Source: an uncultured Clostridia bacterium (GTDB taxonomy: Bacteria > Bacillota > Clostridia > TANB77 > CAG-508). From it: 5,432 bases of DNA. Under the pieces are notes generated by a model, which did no database searches, was not told the DNA's origin, and was given only the letters and a program-made list of their open reading frames with translations. Made by a program: the position numbers and the translations under genes. Location: contig CANRPQ010000082.1 of the NCBI GenBank assembly GCA_947632525.1, forward strand, positions 1 through 5,432, read 5' to 3'. This document shows, in pieces, positions 1-5,432 of this stretch. Each line of letters opens with the position of its first letter. Position 1 is the stretch's first letter.

Positions 1-956
1 GCTTCTTCCTTTTTACTCATTTCTTCTAATGCTAAAAGTTCTTCCCAACGTTTATCAACCTCTTTTTGAAATTCTTCAATCATCCATTCATTACCAGGAT
101 TAAACATGTGCTTGAAACGTTTTTGTGGCTTCAAAAATTCCTCAATAGGTAACTTCTTAGCAGGTTTGTAATTAATAACATATTTTCCGTCAATTACTTC
201 ATATAATGGCCAATAGCATGTTTCAACAGCTAATTTATTAATTTGCATTAACATATCTGTTGGATATCCCCAACCTCTAGGACATGGAGCTAATACGTTT
301 AGAAAACATGGCCCTTCTGTATAAATTGCTTTTTCTGATTTTTCATATAAGTCCTTAAAATTAGCAAATGCAATAGTTTGAGCTACATAAGGTAAGTGAT
401 GTGATGCCATAACTTGTGTTAAATCTTTTCTTGATTGCATTTTTCCTGGTATAACAGTACCTGCAGGAGATGTGGTAGTATCTGCAAATTTTGGAGTTGC
501 AGATGAACGTTGAATACCAGTATTCATGTAAGCACCATTATCATAACACACATACACCATGTCATGACCTCTTTCCATTGCACCAGAAATAGCTTGAATA
601 CCAATATCATATGTGCCACCATCACCACCAAAAGTAATAAACTTAGTATTTTTATCTTGTGGTAATTTTCCTTGTCTTTTCATTGACTTATAAGCGGCTT
701 CAACACCAGAACATGTAGAAGCTGCATTCTCAAATGCAGTATGAATATATGAATCTGTCCATGATGTATATGGATACATAAAACTAGAAACTTCCATACA
801 ACCAGTAGCATTTGAAATTACTGCATGATCTTCTGGCTTTAGTGCTCTTAAAACCATTCTAGCAACAGGTGGGGCACCACAACCAGCACACATTCTATGA
901 CCAGCAGTAAATCTAGATGGCTTAGTAGCCATTACTTCTTTTAAATTATATGCCAT
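1..956 (-). CDS. porB: Pyruvate:ferredoxin oxidoreductase, beta subunit (PorB), C-terminus cut by window edge
   Basis: This is the thiamine-diphosphate (TPP) binding, catalytic beta subunit of the four-subunit enzyme that converts pyruvate and CoA to acetyl-CoA and CO2 while reducing ferredoxin in the cytoplasm. Reading from ATG at 954-956, 318 whole codons are open to the left edge, and a 319th (GCN, Ala) is cut. Seen in the translation: CAGCG at residues 23-27, Cys53 in ATGC and Cys225 in APCP. With Cys23 and Cys26 these make the four cysteines expected to hold the proximal [4Fe-4S] cluster. GGDGG at 110-114 followed by DNGAYMNTGIQ at 139-149 is the TPP/Mg binding motif. The family is usually about 300-325 residues, so little should be missing. 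AAGGAGA at 964-970 sits 7 nt before the start. It is the last gene of the por operon seen here, 52 nt after porA. A related 2-oxoacid substrate cannot be excluded. Confidence 0.95.
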   Translation of the reverse strand, partial: MAYNLKEVMATKPSRFTAGHRMCAGCGAPPVARMVLRALKPEDHAVISNATGCMEVSSFMYPYTSWTDSYIHTAFENAASTCSGVEAAYKSMKRQGKLPQDKNTKFITFGGDGGTYDIGIQAISGAMERGHDMVYVCYDNGAYMNTGIQRSSATPKFADTTTSPAGTVIPGKMQSRKDLTQVMASHHLPYVAQTIAFANFKDLYEKSEKAIYTEGPCFLNVLAPCPRGWGYPTDMLMQINKLAVETCYWPLYEVIDGKYVINYKPAKKLPIEEFLKPQKRFKHMFNPGNEWMIEEFQKEVDKRWEELLALEEMSKKEE

Positions 957-963
957 TTTTATT

Positions 964-970
964 TCTCCTT
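964..970 (-). promoter_or_regulatory. Ribosome binding site of porB
   Basis: AAGGAGA on the minus strand lies 7 nt before the ATG at 956. It supports that start, and no other start codon is placed as well. Confidence 0.8.
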
Positions 971-982
971 TCACTCTTAATG

Positions 983-1006
983 TCAGTTAGAAACTTCCTA
1001 AACTGA
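983..1006 (-). other. Hairpin in the porA-porB gap
   Basis: Read on the minus strand, TCAGTT pairs with AACTGA as a 6-bp stem. After a one-base bulge come four more pairs (one a G-U) around a three-base loop. It begins 2 nt after the porA stop codon, and its downstream base is 12 nt from the porB Shine-Dalgarno. No run of T follows, so it does not look like an intrinsic terminator. An mRNA-stabilising or processing element that sets the porA:porB ratio is possible but inferred. Confidence 0.4.
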
Positions 1007-1008
1007 TA

Positions 1009-2190
1009 TTATTTTCTTAATCCAACATAACGGTATGGATTAGTTACTTTTCCTTCTTTTACAACTTCCTGTAAGCTACTATATACTTCGTGAATATCTT
1101 TAGCAGTTGTATCTCTACCACCAATTCCATAAACATAGCTAACAGCTGGAACTTGCTTTTGATTTACATACATAGCTGATGTAACATCTTCAAATAAAGC
1201 ACCACCAGCACCATTTAAGGAATCTGATTTATCCATAATAGCAACTGCTTTAACATTACCTAATGCAGTAGCAATTTCTTCAGCTGGGAAAGGTCTAAAC
1301 ATACGAACTTTAACTAATCCTGCTTTTATACCATTAGCTCTTAATTCGTCAACAACTGTTTTTACTGTTCCTGCTGTGGAATTCATACAAACAATAGCAA
1401 TATCTGCATCTTCCATTTGATATTCTTCAAAAAATGAATATTTTCTACCAGTCATTTTTTCAAAATCTTTAGCTACTTCATTAATTACTTTTTTAGCATT
1501 TCTCATAGCCTCTGCTTGTTGATACTTATGCTCAAACAAATATGATTGAACATCTAAAGGTCCAATTGCAATTGGCTCTTTTTCATTTAATAAGTAATGC
1601 TCAGGTTTATATGTACCTACAAACTCTTTTACCTTATCATCTTCAATCAATTCAATATTTTCAATTGAGTGTGAAGTAATAAATCCGTCTTGACATACCA
1701 TTAAAGGTAACAACACATCTTTATGTTCTGCAATACGATGAGCCATAATCAAGTTATCATATGCTTCTTGATTATTTTCTGAAAATAGCATAATCCAACC
1801 ACTATCTCTAACACCCATTGCATCTGAATGGTCACAATGTATATTTAAAGGGCCAGATACAGCACGATTAACTAAAGACATAACAATAGGAAGTCTTAAA
1901 CTAGAAGCAATATAAATCATTTCCCACATATATGATAAACCATTTGCAGAAGTTGCTGTCATAGCTCTTGCACCTGCAGCTTCTGCACCAACACAAGCAC
2001 TCATTGCACTGTGTTCACTTTCTACTGCTACAAATTCGGTATCCACAGCACCATTACTAACAAATGTAGAAAAGTATTGTGGTATTTCAGTAGAAGGTGT
2101 AATAGGAAAGGCAGCTACTACATCAGGGTTTATTTGTTTCATTGCAATAGCGGCAGCTTCATTTCCACTTAATCTTTCTCTAATTCCCAT
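1009..2190 (-). CDS. porA: Pyruvate:ferredoxin oxidoreductase, alpha subunit (PorA)
   Basis: This 393-residue protein has the usual length of the alpha subunit, which pairs with PorB to build the TPP active site and bind the 2-oxoacid. The N-terminal pyrimidine-binding domain covers roughly residues 8-240. It shows FPITPSTEIP (28-37), VESEHSAM (56-63), whose Glu57 matches the conserved glutamate that contacts the TPP aminopyrimidine in this family, and TATSANGL (78-85). The C-terminal transketolase-C-like domain, about 260-370, contains VRMFRPFP (295-302) and YGIGGRD (354-360). The start ATG at 2188-2190 is preceded by AGAAAGG at 2201-2207, a fair ribosome binding site. It lies 38 nt after porD and 52 nt before porB. 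The motifs fit pyruvate better than the 2-oxoglutarate or isovalerate enzymes, but substrate assignment from sequence alone is not certain. Confidence 0.95.
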   Translation of the reverse strand: MGIRERLSGNEAAAIAMKQINPDVVAAFPITPSTEIPQYFSTFVSNGAVDTEFVAVESEHSAMSACVGAEAAGARAMTATSANGLSYMWEMIYIASSLRLPIVMSLVNRAVSGPLNIHCDHSDAMGVRDSGWIMLFSENNQEAYDNLIMAHRIAEHKDVLLPLMVCQDGFITSHSIENIELIEDDKVKEFVGTYKPEHYLLNEKEPIAIGPLDVQSYLFEHKYQQAEAMRNAKKVINEVAKDFEKMTGRKYSFFEEYQMEDADIAIVCMNSTAGTVKTVVDELRANGIKAGLVKVRMFRPFPAEEIATALGNVKAVAIMDKSDSLNGAGGALFEDVTSAMYVNQKQVPAVSYVYGIGGRDTTAKDIHEVYSSLQEVVKEGKVTNPYRYVGLRK

Positions 2191-2228
2191 TTTTCTTATT
2201 CCTTTCTTTAAATTATATAATATTTTAT

Positions 2229-2525
2229 TTAGCCTTCATCAACCATTTCAATAGCATTAAAAGGGCATACCTTGGCGCAAACGCCACAACCTTTGCAATA
2301 ATCATAATTAAAATCTTTTCTTTTTTGGTCTTCTCCTACTGGAATTGCATCATCAGGGCAAACTGGAAAACACAAACCACATTGAGTGCATTTTTCAGAT
2401 ATATATTTTGGTTTAATGCTTCTCCAATCACCAGTTTTAAATTCAATAGCATTTCCCGCTTCATAAATATTTCCACCAATAGTCATATCACTTGCAGGTG
2501 TGTTTTTATTAATACTTGTTGACAT
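2229..2525 (-). CDS. porD: Pyruvate:ferredoxin oxidoreductase, delta subunit (PorD), 2x[4Fe-4S] ferredoxin-like
   Basis: This is a 98-residue iron-sulfur subunit that carries electrons from the PorB cluster to external ferredoxin. Two classic CxxCxxCxxxCP motifs are visible: Cys46, 49, 52, 56 and Cys77, 80, 83, 87, enough for two [4Fe-4S] clusters. About 45 residues precede the first cluster, including IEFKTGDWRSIKP (27-39). This N-terminal extension is typical of PorD and distinguishes it from free ferredoxins. The start ATG at 2523-2525 has AAAGGAG at 2533-2539, spaced 7 nt. The gene begins 22 nt after the porG stop, which indicates cotranscription. Confidence 0.95.
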   Translation of the reverse strand: MSTSINKNTPASDMTIGGNIYEAGNAIEFKTGDWRSIKPKYISEKCTQCGLCFPVCPDDAIPVGEDQKRKDFNYDYCKGCGVCAKVCPFNAIEMVDEG

Positions 2526-2532
2526 CTTTTAT

Positions 2533-2539
2533 CTCCTTT
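2533..2539 (-). promoter_or_regulatory. Ribosome binding site of porD
   Basis: AAAGGAG on the minus strand is spaced 7 nt from the ATG at 2525, in the short porG-porD gap. Confidence 0.8.
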
Positions 2540-2547
2540 CGCGTAAA

Positions 2548-3129
2548 TTATTGAACCTCGTTAACTTGCTTTAAAGCAAGTTCTAAAGCTTTCATATTTC
2601 CATCAATTACTTCTGGCTTTTTAGCAAATTTATGCTTGAAGGAACCTTTCATATCTTCTAAAAATTTATTTTCATCCATAATTCCTGCTACTTTTACAAT
2701 AGCTGCCAACATTGGAGTGTTAGGAAAGTACTTTCCTAATGCTTCTAAAGATATTTTTCTAGCGTCTATAGTATAAATTTTACCTTTATAGCCATGTAAC
2801 ACTTTATTCAGATATTCTTTATCTTTAGTTGTATTAATAACAATAGCACCGTCTTCCTTTAAACCAGCAGTTACGTCTACTGATTCCAATAAAGTATCAT
2901 CTACAACAACTACATAATCAGGCTCATAAATATTACTGTGTATGCGAATTGGACTATTACTAATACGGTTATATGCTGTAATAGGAGCACCCATTCTTTC
3001 TGGACCATATTCAGGAAAACCTTGAATATATTTTCCAGTATTAAATGCAGTATCTGCTAGCAATAATGATGCAGTTTTAGCACCCTGACCGCCTCTACCA
3101 TGCCATCTAATTTCAATTAAATCCTTCAT
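2548..3129 (-). CDS. porG: Pyruvate:ferredoxin oxidoreductase, gamma subunit (PorG)
   Basis: This 193-residue subunit corresponds to domain III of single-chain pyruvate:ferredoxin oxidoreductase, which is linked to CoA binding. From the start used here the protein begins MKDLIEIRWHGRGGQGAK. The hallmark GRGGQG is at residues 11-16, followed by GFPEYGPERMGAP at 37-49. Both are strongly conserved in the family, as is the later PNTPMLAA stretch (136-143). The frame stays open upstream to a TTG at 3162 and an ATG at 3150. Those starts are less likely, because AGGAGG (3142-3147) lies inside that extension and correctly precedes the ATG at 3127-3129, and because the predicted transcript begins near 3161. 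It is the first gene of the por operon, downstream of a strong promoter. Confidence 0.94.
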   Translation of the reverse strand: MKDLIEIRWHGRGGQGAKTASLLLADTAFNTGKYIQGFPEYGPERMGAPITAYNRISNSPIRIHSNIYEPDYVVVVDDTLLESVDVTAGLKEDGAIVINTTKDKEYLNKVLHGYKGKIYTIDARKISLEALGKYFPNTPMLAAIVKVAGIMDENKFLEDMKGSFKHKFAKKPEVIDGNMKALELALKQVNEVQ

Positions 3130-3139
3130 TAACGATAAG

Positions 3140-3147
3140 CTCCTCCT
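3140..3147 (-). promoter_or_regulatory. Ribosome binding site deciding the porG start
   Basis: AGGAGGAG on the minus strand lies about 10 nt before the ATG at 3129. It overlaps the reading frame of the alternative upstream starts (TTG 3162, ATG 3150) and so argues for the 193-residue form. Confidence 0.75.
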
Positions 3148-3167
3148 CATTAAATTTTTCAATAATT

Positions 3168-3196
3168 ATTCTATTCTTAAATAGTAGTAATGTCAA
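3168..3196 (-). promoter_or_regulatory. Promoter of the porGDAB operon
   Basis: On the minus strand a perfect -35 TTGACA (3191-3196) is followed after exactly 17 bp by TAGAAT (3168-3173), a five-of-six match to the -10 consensus of the housekeeping sigma factor. Transcription should begin near 3161, giving a leader of about 30 nt before the porG ATG. No other good promoter was seen inside the operon, so all four subunits probably depend on it. Confidence 0.75.
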
Positions 3197-3218
3197 GAAA
3201 AATTTATGCTGAAAAATT
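3197..3218. repeat. 8-bp direct repeat between the divergent promoters
   Basis: GAAAAATT occurs at 3197-3204 and again at 3211-3218 on the plus strand, a 14-bp period with TATGCT between. The first copy abuts the -35 box of por and the second overlaps the first two bases of the -35 box of cca. It could be an A-tract UP element or a regulator site, but AT-rich DNA yields such repeats by chance. Confidence 0.4.
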
Positions 3219-3245
3219 GTAAAAAAATTATAAAATGGTTATAAT
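3217..3245 (+). promoter_or_regulatory. Promoter of the CCA-adding enzyme gene
   Basis: TTGTAA (3217-3222, four of six matches to the -35 consensus) is followed after exactly 17 bp by a perfect TATAAT (3240-3245). The start of transcription should fall near 3252, leaving a leader of only about 16 nt. The frame-open ATG at 3235 lies upstream of this start point and cannot be used from this promoter. Confidence 0.65.
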
Positions 3246-3252
3246 ATATATG

Positions 3253-3257
3253 AGGAG
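3253..3257 (+). promoter_or_regulatory. Ribosome binding site deciding the cca start
   Basis: AGGAG lies 10 nt before the ATG at 3268-3270. It overlaps the region just after the other in-frame ATG at 3250, so it favours 3268 over the ATGs at 3235 and 3250. Confidence 0.7.
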
Positions 3258-3267
3258 AAAAATAGAA

Positions 3268-4566
3268 ATGTTAGAAGTTGCTCAAAAAATTCAAAAAGCA
3301 GGTGGAAGGCTTTACTTAGTAGGTGGAGCAATTAGAGATAAATTATTGGGTATACCAGTTACAGATGAAGATTACTGTGTAACTGGTTTAACAAGCGAGC
3401 AATTTAAAAAAATTTTTCCAGAAGCCAAAATTCAAGGAAAAGATTTCCCAGTTTTTATTTTAAATAAAAAAGAAATCGCTTTAGCTAGAAAAGAGCGAAA
3501 AACAGGTGTGGGGCATAAAGAATTTGAATTTATCACAAATCCAGAAATAACAATAGAACAAGATTTAGAAAGAAGGGATTTGACAATTAATAGTATTGCA
3601 CAAGAAGTGCTTACAGGAAAAATTATAGACCCATTTAATGGAAAAGAAGACATTGAGAATAAAGTCCTTCGTAAAACAACAAATGCGTTTTCAGAGGATC
3701 CTTTAAGGGTATACAGAGTTGCAAGATTTGCAGCAACCTTAAGCTCAAAACTGAATGAAAAACAAAAATCAGAAGATAATAATTTAAACAAAAATATTTT
3801 TACAGTTGATAAAAGTACATTAGAGTCAATGTATCAACTAAAAGATGAATTAACTAGTCTTTCAAAGGAAAGAGTTTTTAATGAGTTTAGAAAAGCATTA
3901 GCAAGTAAAAAACCTTCAATATTTTTTGATGTTTTAAGGCAATCACAAGTTTTAGAAGTTCATTTTAAAGAAATTGCACAATTAATAGGGAAAAAACAGC
4001 CAGAAAAATATCATCCAGAAGGAGATAGCTATATTCATACAATGATTGTAGTAGATAACAGCTCTAAACTAACAGATGATTTAGCTATTAGGTTTAGCTG
4101 TTTAGTACACGACTTAGGAAAAGGTGTTACTCCAAAAGCAATACTGCCACATCACTATGGACATGATGAAAAAGGTGTAAAATTAGTTCAAAATTTAGGA
4201 AATCGTATTGGGGTTCCAACTAGTTGGATAAAATGTGGTAAAACATCTTGCAAATGGCATATGAAAGCCGGAATATTTGAAAGAATGACACCCAAAAAGC
4301 AAGTAGAACTAATTGAAGCAGTAGATAAATCAATGTTAGGGTTAGATGGTTTAAAAGTAGTGGTTGCATGCGATAAAAATAGAAATAAAGAAGATTTAAA
4401 AAATACTTTTAATAAAATAACTTTTGCTGATTTAGGAAAAAAGTGTATTAATGAAATCAATGGAGATATAATACAGAAAAAATATCCAAACATAGAAGGG
4501 CAGTTAATAGGAGAAAAGCTACATGAAGAAAGAATAAATTGGATAAAATCAATTGACAGAAAATAA
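3268..4566 (+). CDS. cca: CCA-adding tRNA nucleotidyltransferase with HD domain (E. coli-type)
   Basis: This 432-residue enzyme should add or repair the 3' CCA end of tRNAs from CTP and ATP. It reads like the E. coli multifunctional CCA protein (412 residues) along its length. Class II nucleotidyltransferase head: LVGGAIRDKLLG (17-28), catalytic DED (Asp33, Asp35), then GKDFPVF (57-63) and ALARKERKTG (71-80). Template motif: RRDLTINSIA (102-111). Neck: EDPLRVYRVARFAA (143-156). C-terminal HD metal-dependent phosphohydrolase domain: HPEGDSYIHT (249-258), VHDLGKG (280-286) and HHYGH (295-299). A Lys/Asn-rich stretch at about 159-177 looks like an insertion of roughly 14 residues relative to the E. 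coli protein. The start at 3268 is chosen on the AGGAG site and on the promoter position. The gene is divergent from por, with no obvious functional link. Confidence 0.92.
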   Translation: MLEVAQKIQKAGGRLYLVGGAIRDKLLGIPVTDEDYCVTGLTSEQFKKIFPEAKIQGKDFPVFILNKKEIALARKERKTGVGHKEFEFITNPEITIEQDLERRDLTINSIAQEVLTGKIIDPFNGKEDIENKVLRKTTNAFSEDPLRVYRVARFAATLSSKLNEKQKSEDNNLNKNIFTVDKSTLESMYQLKDELTSLSKERVFNEFRKALASKKPSIFFDVLRQSQVLEVHFKEIAQLIGKKQPEKYHPEGDSYIHTMIVVDNSSKLTDDLAIRFSCLVHDLGKGVTPKAILPHHYGHDEKGVKLVQNLGNRIGVPTSWIKCGKTSCKWHMKAGIFERMTPKKQVELIEAVDKSMLGLDGLKVVVACDKNRNKEDLKNTFNKITFADLGKKCINEINGDIIQKKYPNIEGQLIGEKLHEERINWIKSIDRK

Positions 4567-4581
4567 TTTTTTGTTTATTAT
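4553..4581 (+). promoter_or_regulatory. Promoter overlapping the 3' end of cca, for the next gene
   Basis: A perfect TTGACA (4553-4558), inside the last codons of cca, is followed after exactly 17 bp by TATTAT (4576-4581, five of six). Transcription would begin near 4588, giving a leader of about 33 nt with AAGGAG (4608-4613) set 7 nt before the ATG at 4621. The downstream gene may therefore be expressed independently of cca, although read-through is not excluded because no convincing terminator separates them. Confidence 0.55.
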
Positions 4582-4607
4582 TAATATAAGTCAAACAAAA
4601 GAAAATG

Positions 4608-4613
4608 AAGGAG
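4608..4613 (+). promoter_or_regulatory. Ribosome binding site of the surface-protein gene
   Basis: AAGGAG is spaced 7 nt from the ATG at 4621. It fixes the start of a frame that has no stop before the window edge. Confidence 0.8.
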
Positions 4614-4620
4614 TTATTAT

Positions 4621-5432
4621 ATGTTAAAAAATAGATTAATAAAACAAGAAAATGGATCTATTGCAGTATATGCTGTTGCAACAATATTAAGCTTTATTTT
4701 AATATTGGGTGGGGTATTTTTTACAAGCAGTGTAATACGAAAAAATCAATTAAGAACATTATTAAAAATTAAAGAAGTTTATATACAAGAGCCAGATATT
4801 ACAGAAAGAGCATTTAAAGGAAGACTTGTACCTGCAAATAAAAGAGCCTTTGACTATATAGAAGATGACACAGAATATGAAGTACCAGTTCCAGGTGGTT
4901 ATTGCGTAGTAAAAGATAGTAAATCAGGTGAAAAGAATACAATAGCAAGCGGATTGGTAATCTCTGACTTAGAAGGAGATACGCTAGACAATGAAGAAAT
5001 AATGGTAAACGGAGAAAAGAAAAGAGGAAATCAATTTGTATGGGTACCAGTGCCAGATGCAAATGAAATTTATGGAGTAGATAATAATAATCAAAAACAT
5101 GGTAAATTATATACATTTACCCAAACTGGAAAAACGAACCTTAATTGGACTGAGAACAATGGCATTATGACAATAGCAAATCCAAGTGGTAACCATGAGC
5201 CAGACGTAGTAACAGGAAGTACAGGGTCAGACTATGATGCAAGAGTAGAAAATTTAAATATAATAACAGATTTAACAACTAAAACTGCAGACGGATTTAA
5301 GGCACTATTACAAAAAGAATTTGATAATATGGTAGAAAGTGTAAAAAAATATGGCGGATTTTATATAGGAAGATACGAAACGCAAGGAATGACTTCTACA
5401 ATATCTGGAGATAAAAAAATTGAAGATATAAT
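4621..5432 (+). CDS. Membrane-anchored protein with TadE-like N-terminus and FGE/sulfatase-modifying-factor-like domain, partial
   Basis: The frame is open for 270 codons and is cut by the right edge. Residues 1-12 are basic and polar, ending in QENGS. They are followed by one hydrophobic helix at about 13-38 and then a basic stretch RKNQLRTLLKIKE (40-52). This layout resembles TadE/Tad-like pseudopilin or signal-anchor N-termini, so the rest should face outward. From about residue 86 the sequence shows EVPVPGGY (87-94), GNQFVWVPVPD (136-146), EPDVVTGS (193-200) and KYGGFYIGRYE (243-253). From recall these recur in anaerobic Firmicute proteins assigned to the formylglycine-generating-enzyme/sulfatase-modifying-factor fold. 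The part that would hold any catalytic cysteines or calcium site lies beyond the edge, so enzymatic activity cannot be judged. Asn/Asp-rich stretches lie at 154-157 and 203-213. Its function is unknown; a surface or pilus-associated binding role is only a guess. Confidence 0.7.
   Translation, partial: MLKNRLIKQENGSIAVYAVATILSFILILGGVFFTSSVIRKNQLRTLLKIKEVYIQEPDITERAFKGRLVPANKRAFDYIEDDTEYEVPVPGGYCVVKDSKSGEKNTIASGLVISDLEGDTLDNEEIMVNGEKKRGNQFVWVPVPDANEIYGVDNNNQKHGKLYTFTQTGKTNLNWTENNGIMTIANPSGNHEPDVVTGSTGSDYDARVENLNIITDLTTKTADGFKALLQKEFDNMVESVKKYGGFYIGRYETQGMTSTISGDKKIEDI

Noticed and set aside
2212..2217. TATAAT on the minus strand in the porD-porA gap as a possible internal promoter
   Set aside because: The best -35 at allowed spacing matches only three of six bases, and AT-rich gaps give -10-like words by chance.
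2325..2522. Open frame of 65 codons on the plus strand
   Set aside because: It is antisense to porD, whose two cluster motifs prove the coding strand. It has no ribosome binding site and resembles no family.
3217..3235. Rex-like redox operator upstream of cca
   Set aside because: Only the TTGT half resembles the Rex site as I know it; the matching ACAA half is absent.
3432..3791. Open frame of 119 codons on the minus strand
   Set aside because: It lies wholly antisense within the nucleotidyltransferase head of cca. Its Ser/Phe/Leu-rich translation is what reversed Lys/Glu-rich coding gives.
4188..4493. Open frame of 101 codons on the minus strand
   Set aside because: It is antisense to the HD-domain part of cca. 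Its hydrophobic Phe/Ser composition is an artefact and it has no supported start.
4553..4594. Possible terminator after cca (TTGAC/GTCAA and AATAAT/ATTATT arms)
   Set aside because: The stems are short, mostly A-T, with a large interrupted loop and no T-run after the outer arm. A promoter explains the TTGACA better.
4814..5116. Open frame of 100 codons on the minus strand, Leu/Tyr-rich
   Set aside because: It is antisense to the surface protein, whose frame has a promoter, a ribosome binding site and recognisable motifs. The apparent membrane-like composition is a shadow.

Overview
The window is AT-rich chromosomal DNA with strong AGGAGG-type ribosome binding sites, sigma-A-like promoters, standard genetic code and many AGA, ATA and TTA codons. 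This suggests a strictly anaerobic low-GC Gram-positive bacterium (Clostridia or a related Firmicute). That placement is inferred from composition and gene content; no rRNA or other taxonomic marker is present.

Left part (1-3129, minus strand): a complete-looking four-subunit pyruvate:ferredoxin oxidoreductase operon, read leftwards as porG-porD-porA-porB, with gaps of 22, 38 and 52 nt. Each gene has its own Shine-Dalgarno sequence. PorG is the gamma subunit. PorD is the two-cluster ferredoxin-like delta subunit. PorA is the alpha subunit. PorB is the thiamine-diphosphate and iron-sulfur beta subunit, cut by the left edge close to its C-terminus. Together they would oxidise pyruvate with CoA to acetyl-CoA and CO2 and pass the electrons to ferredoxin. 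A consensus-like promoter (TTGACA, 17 bp, TAGAAT) precedes porG.

Middle (3130-3267): a 138-bp divergent intergenic region with two back-to-back promoters, one for por and one for the gene to the right. An 8-bp direct repeat lies between or overlapping their -35 boxes.

Right part (3268-5432, plus strand): a CCA-adding tRNA nucleotidyltransferase of the long, HD-domain type best known from E. coli. It is followed by an edge-truncated membrane-anchored surface protein. That protein has a TadE-like N-terminal segment and the start of an extracellular domain resembling the formylglycine-generating-enzyme/sulfatase-modifying-factor (FGE) fold. A second consensus-like promoter overlaps the 3' end of the cca gene and probably drives this last gene separately.

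The longest stretch without a gene is the 138-bp intergenic region. No RNA gene, mobile element or CRISPR array was recognised. Most of the window is housekeeping. The least understood item is the truncated surface protein at the right edge.
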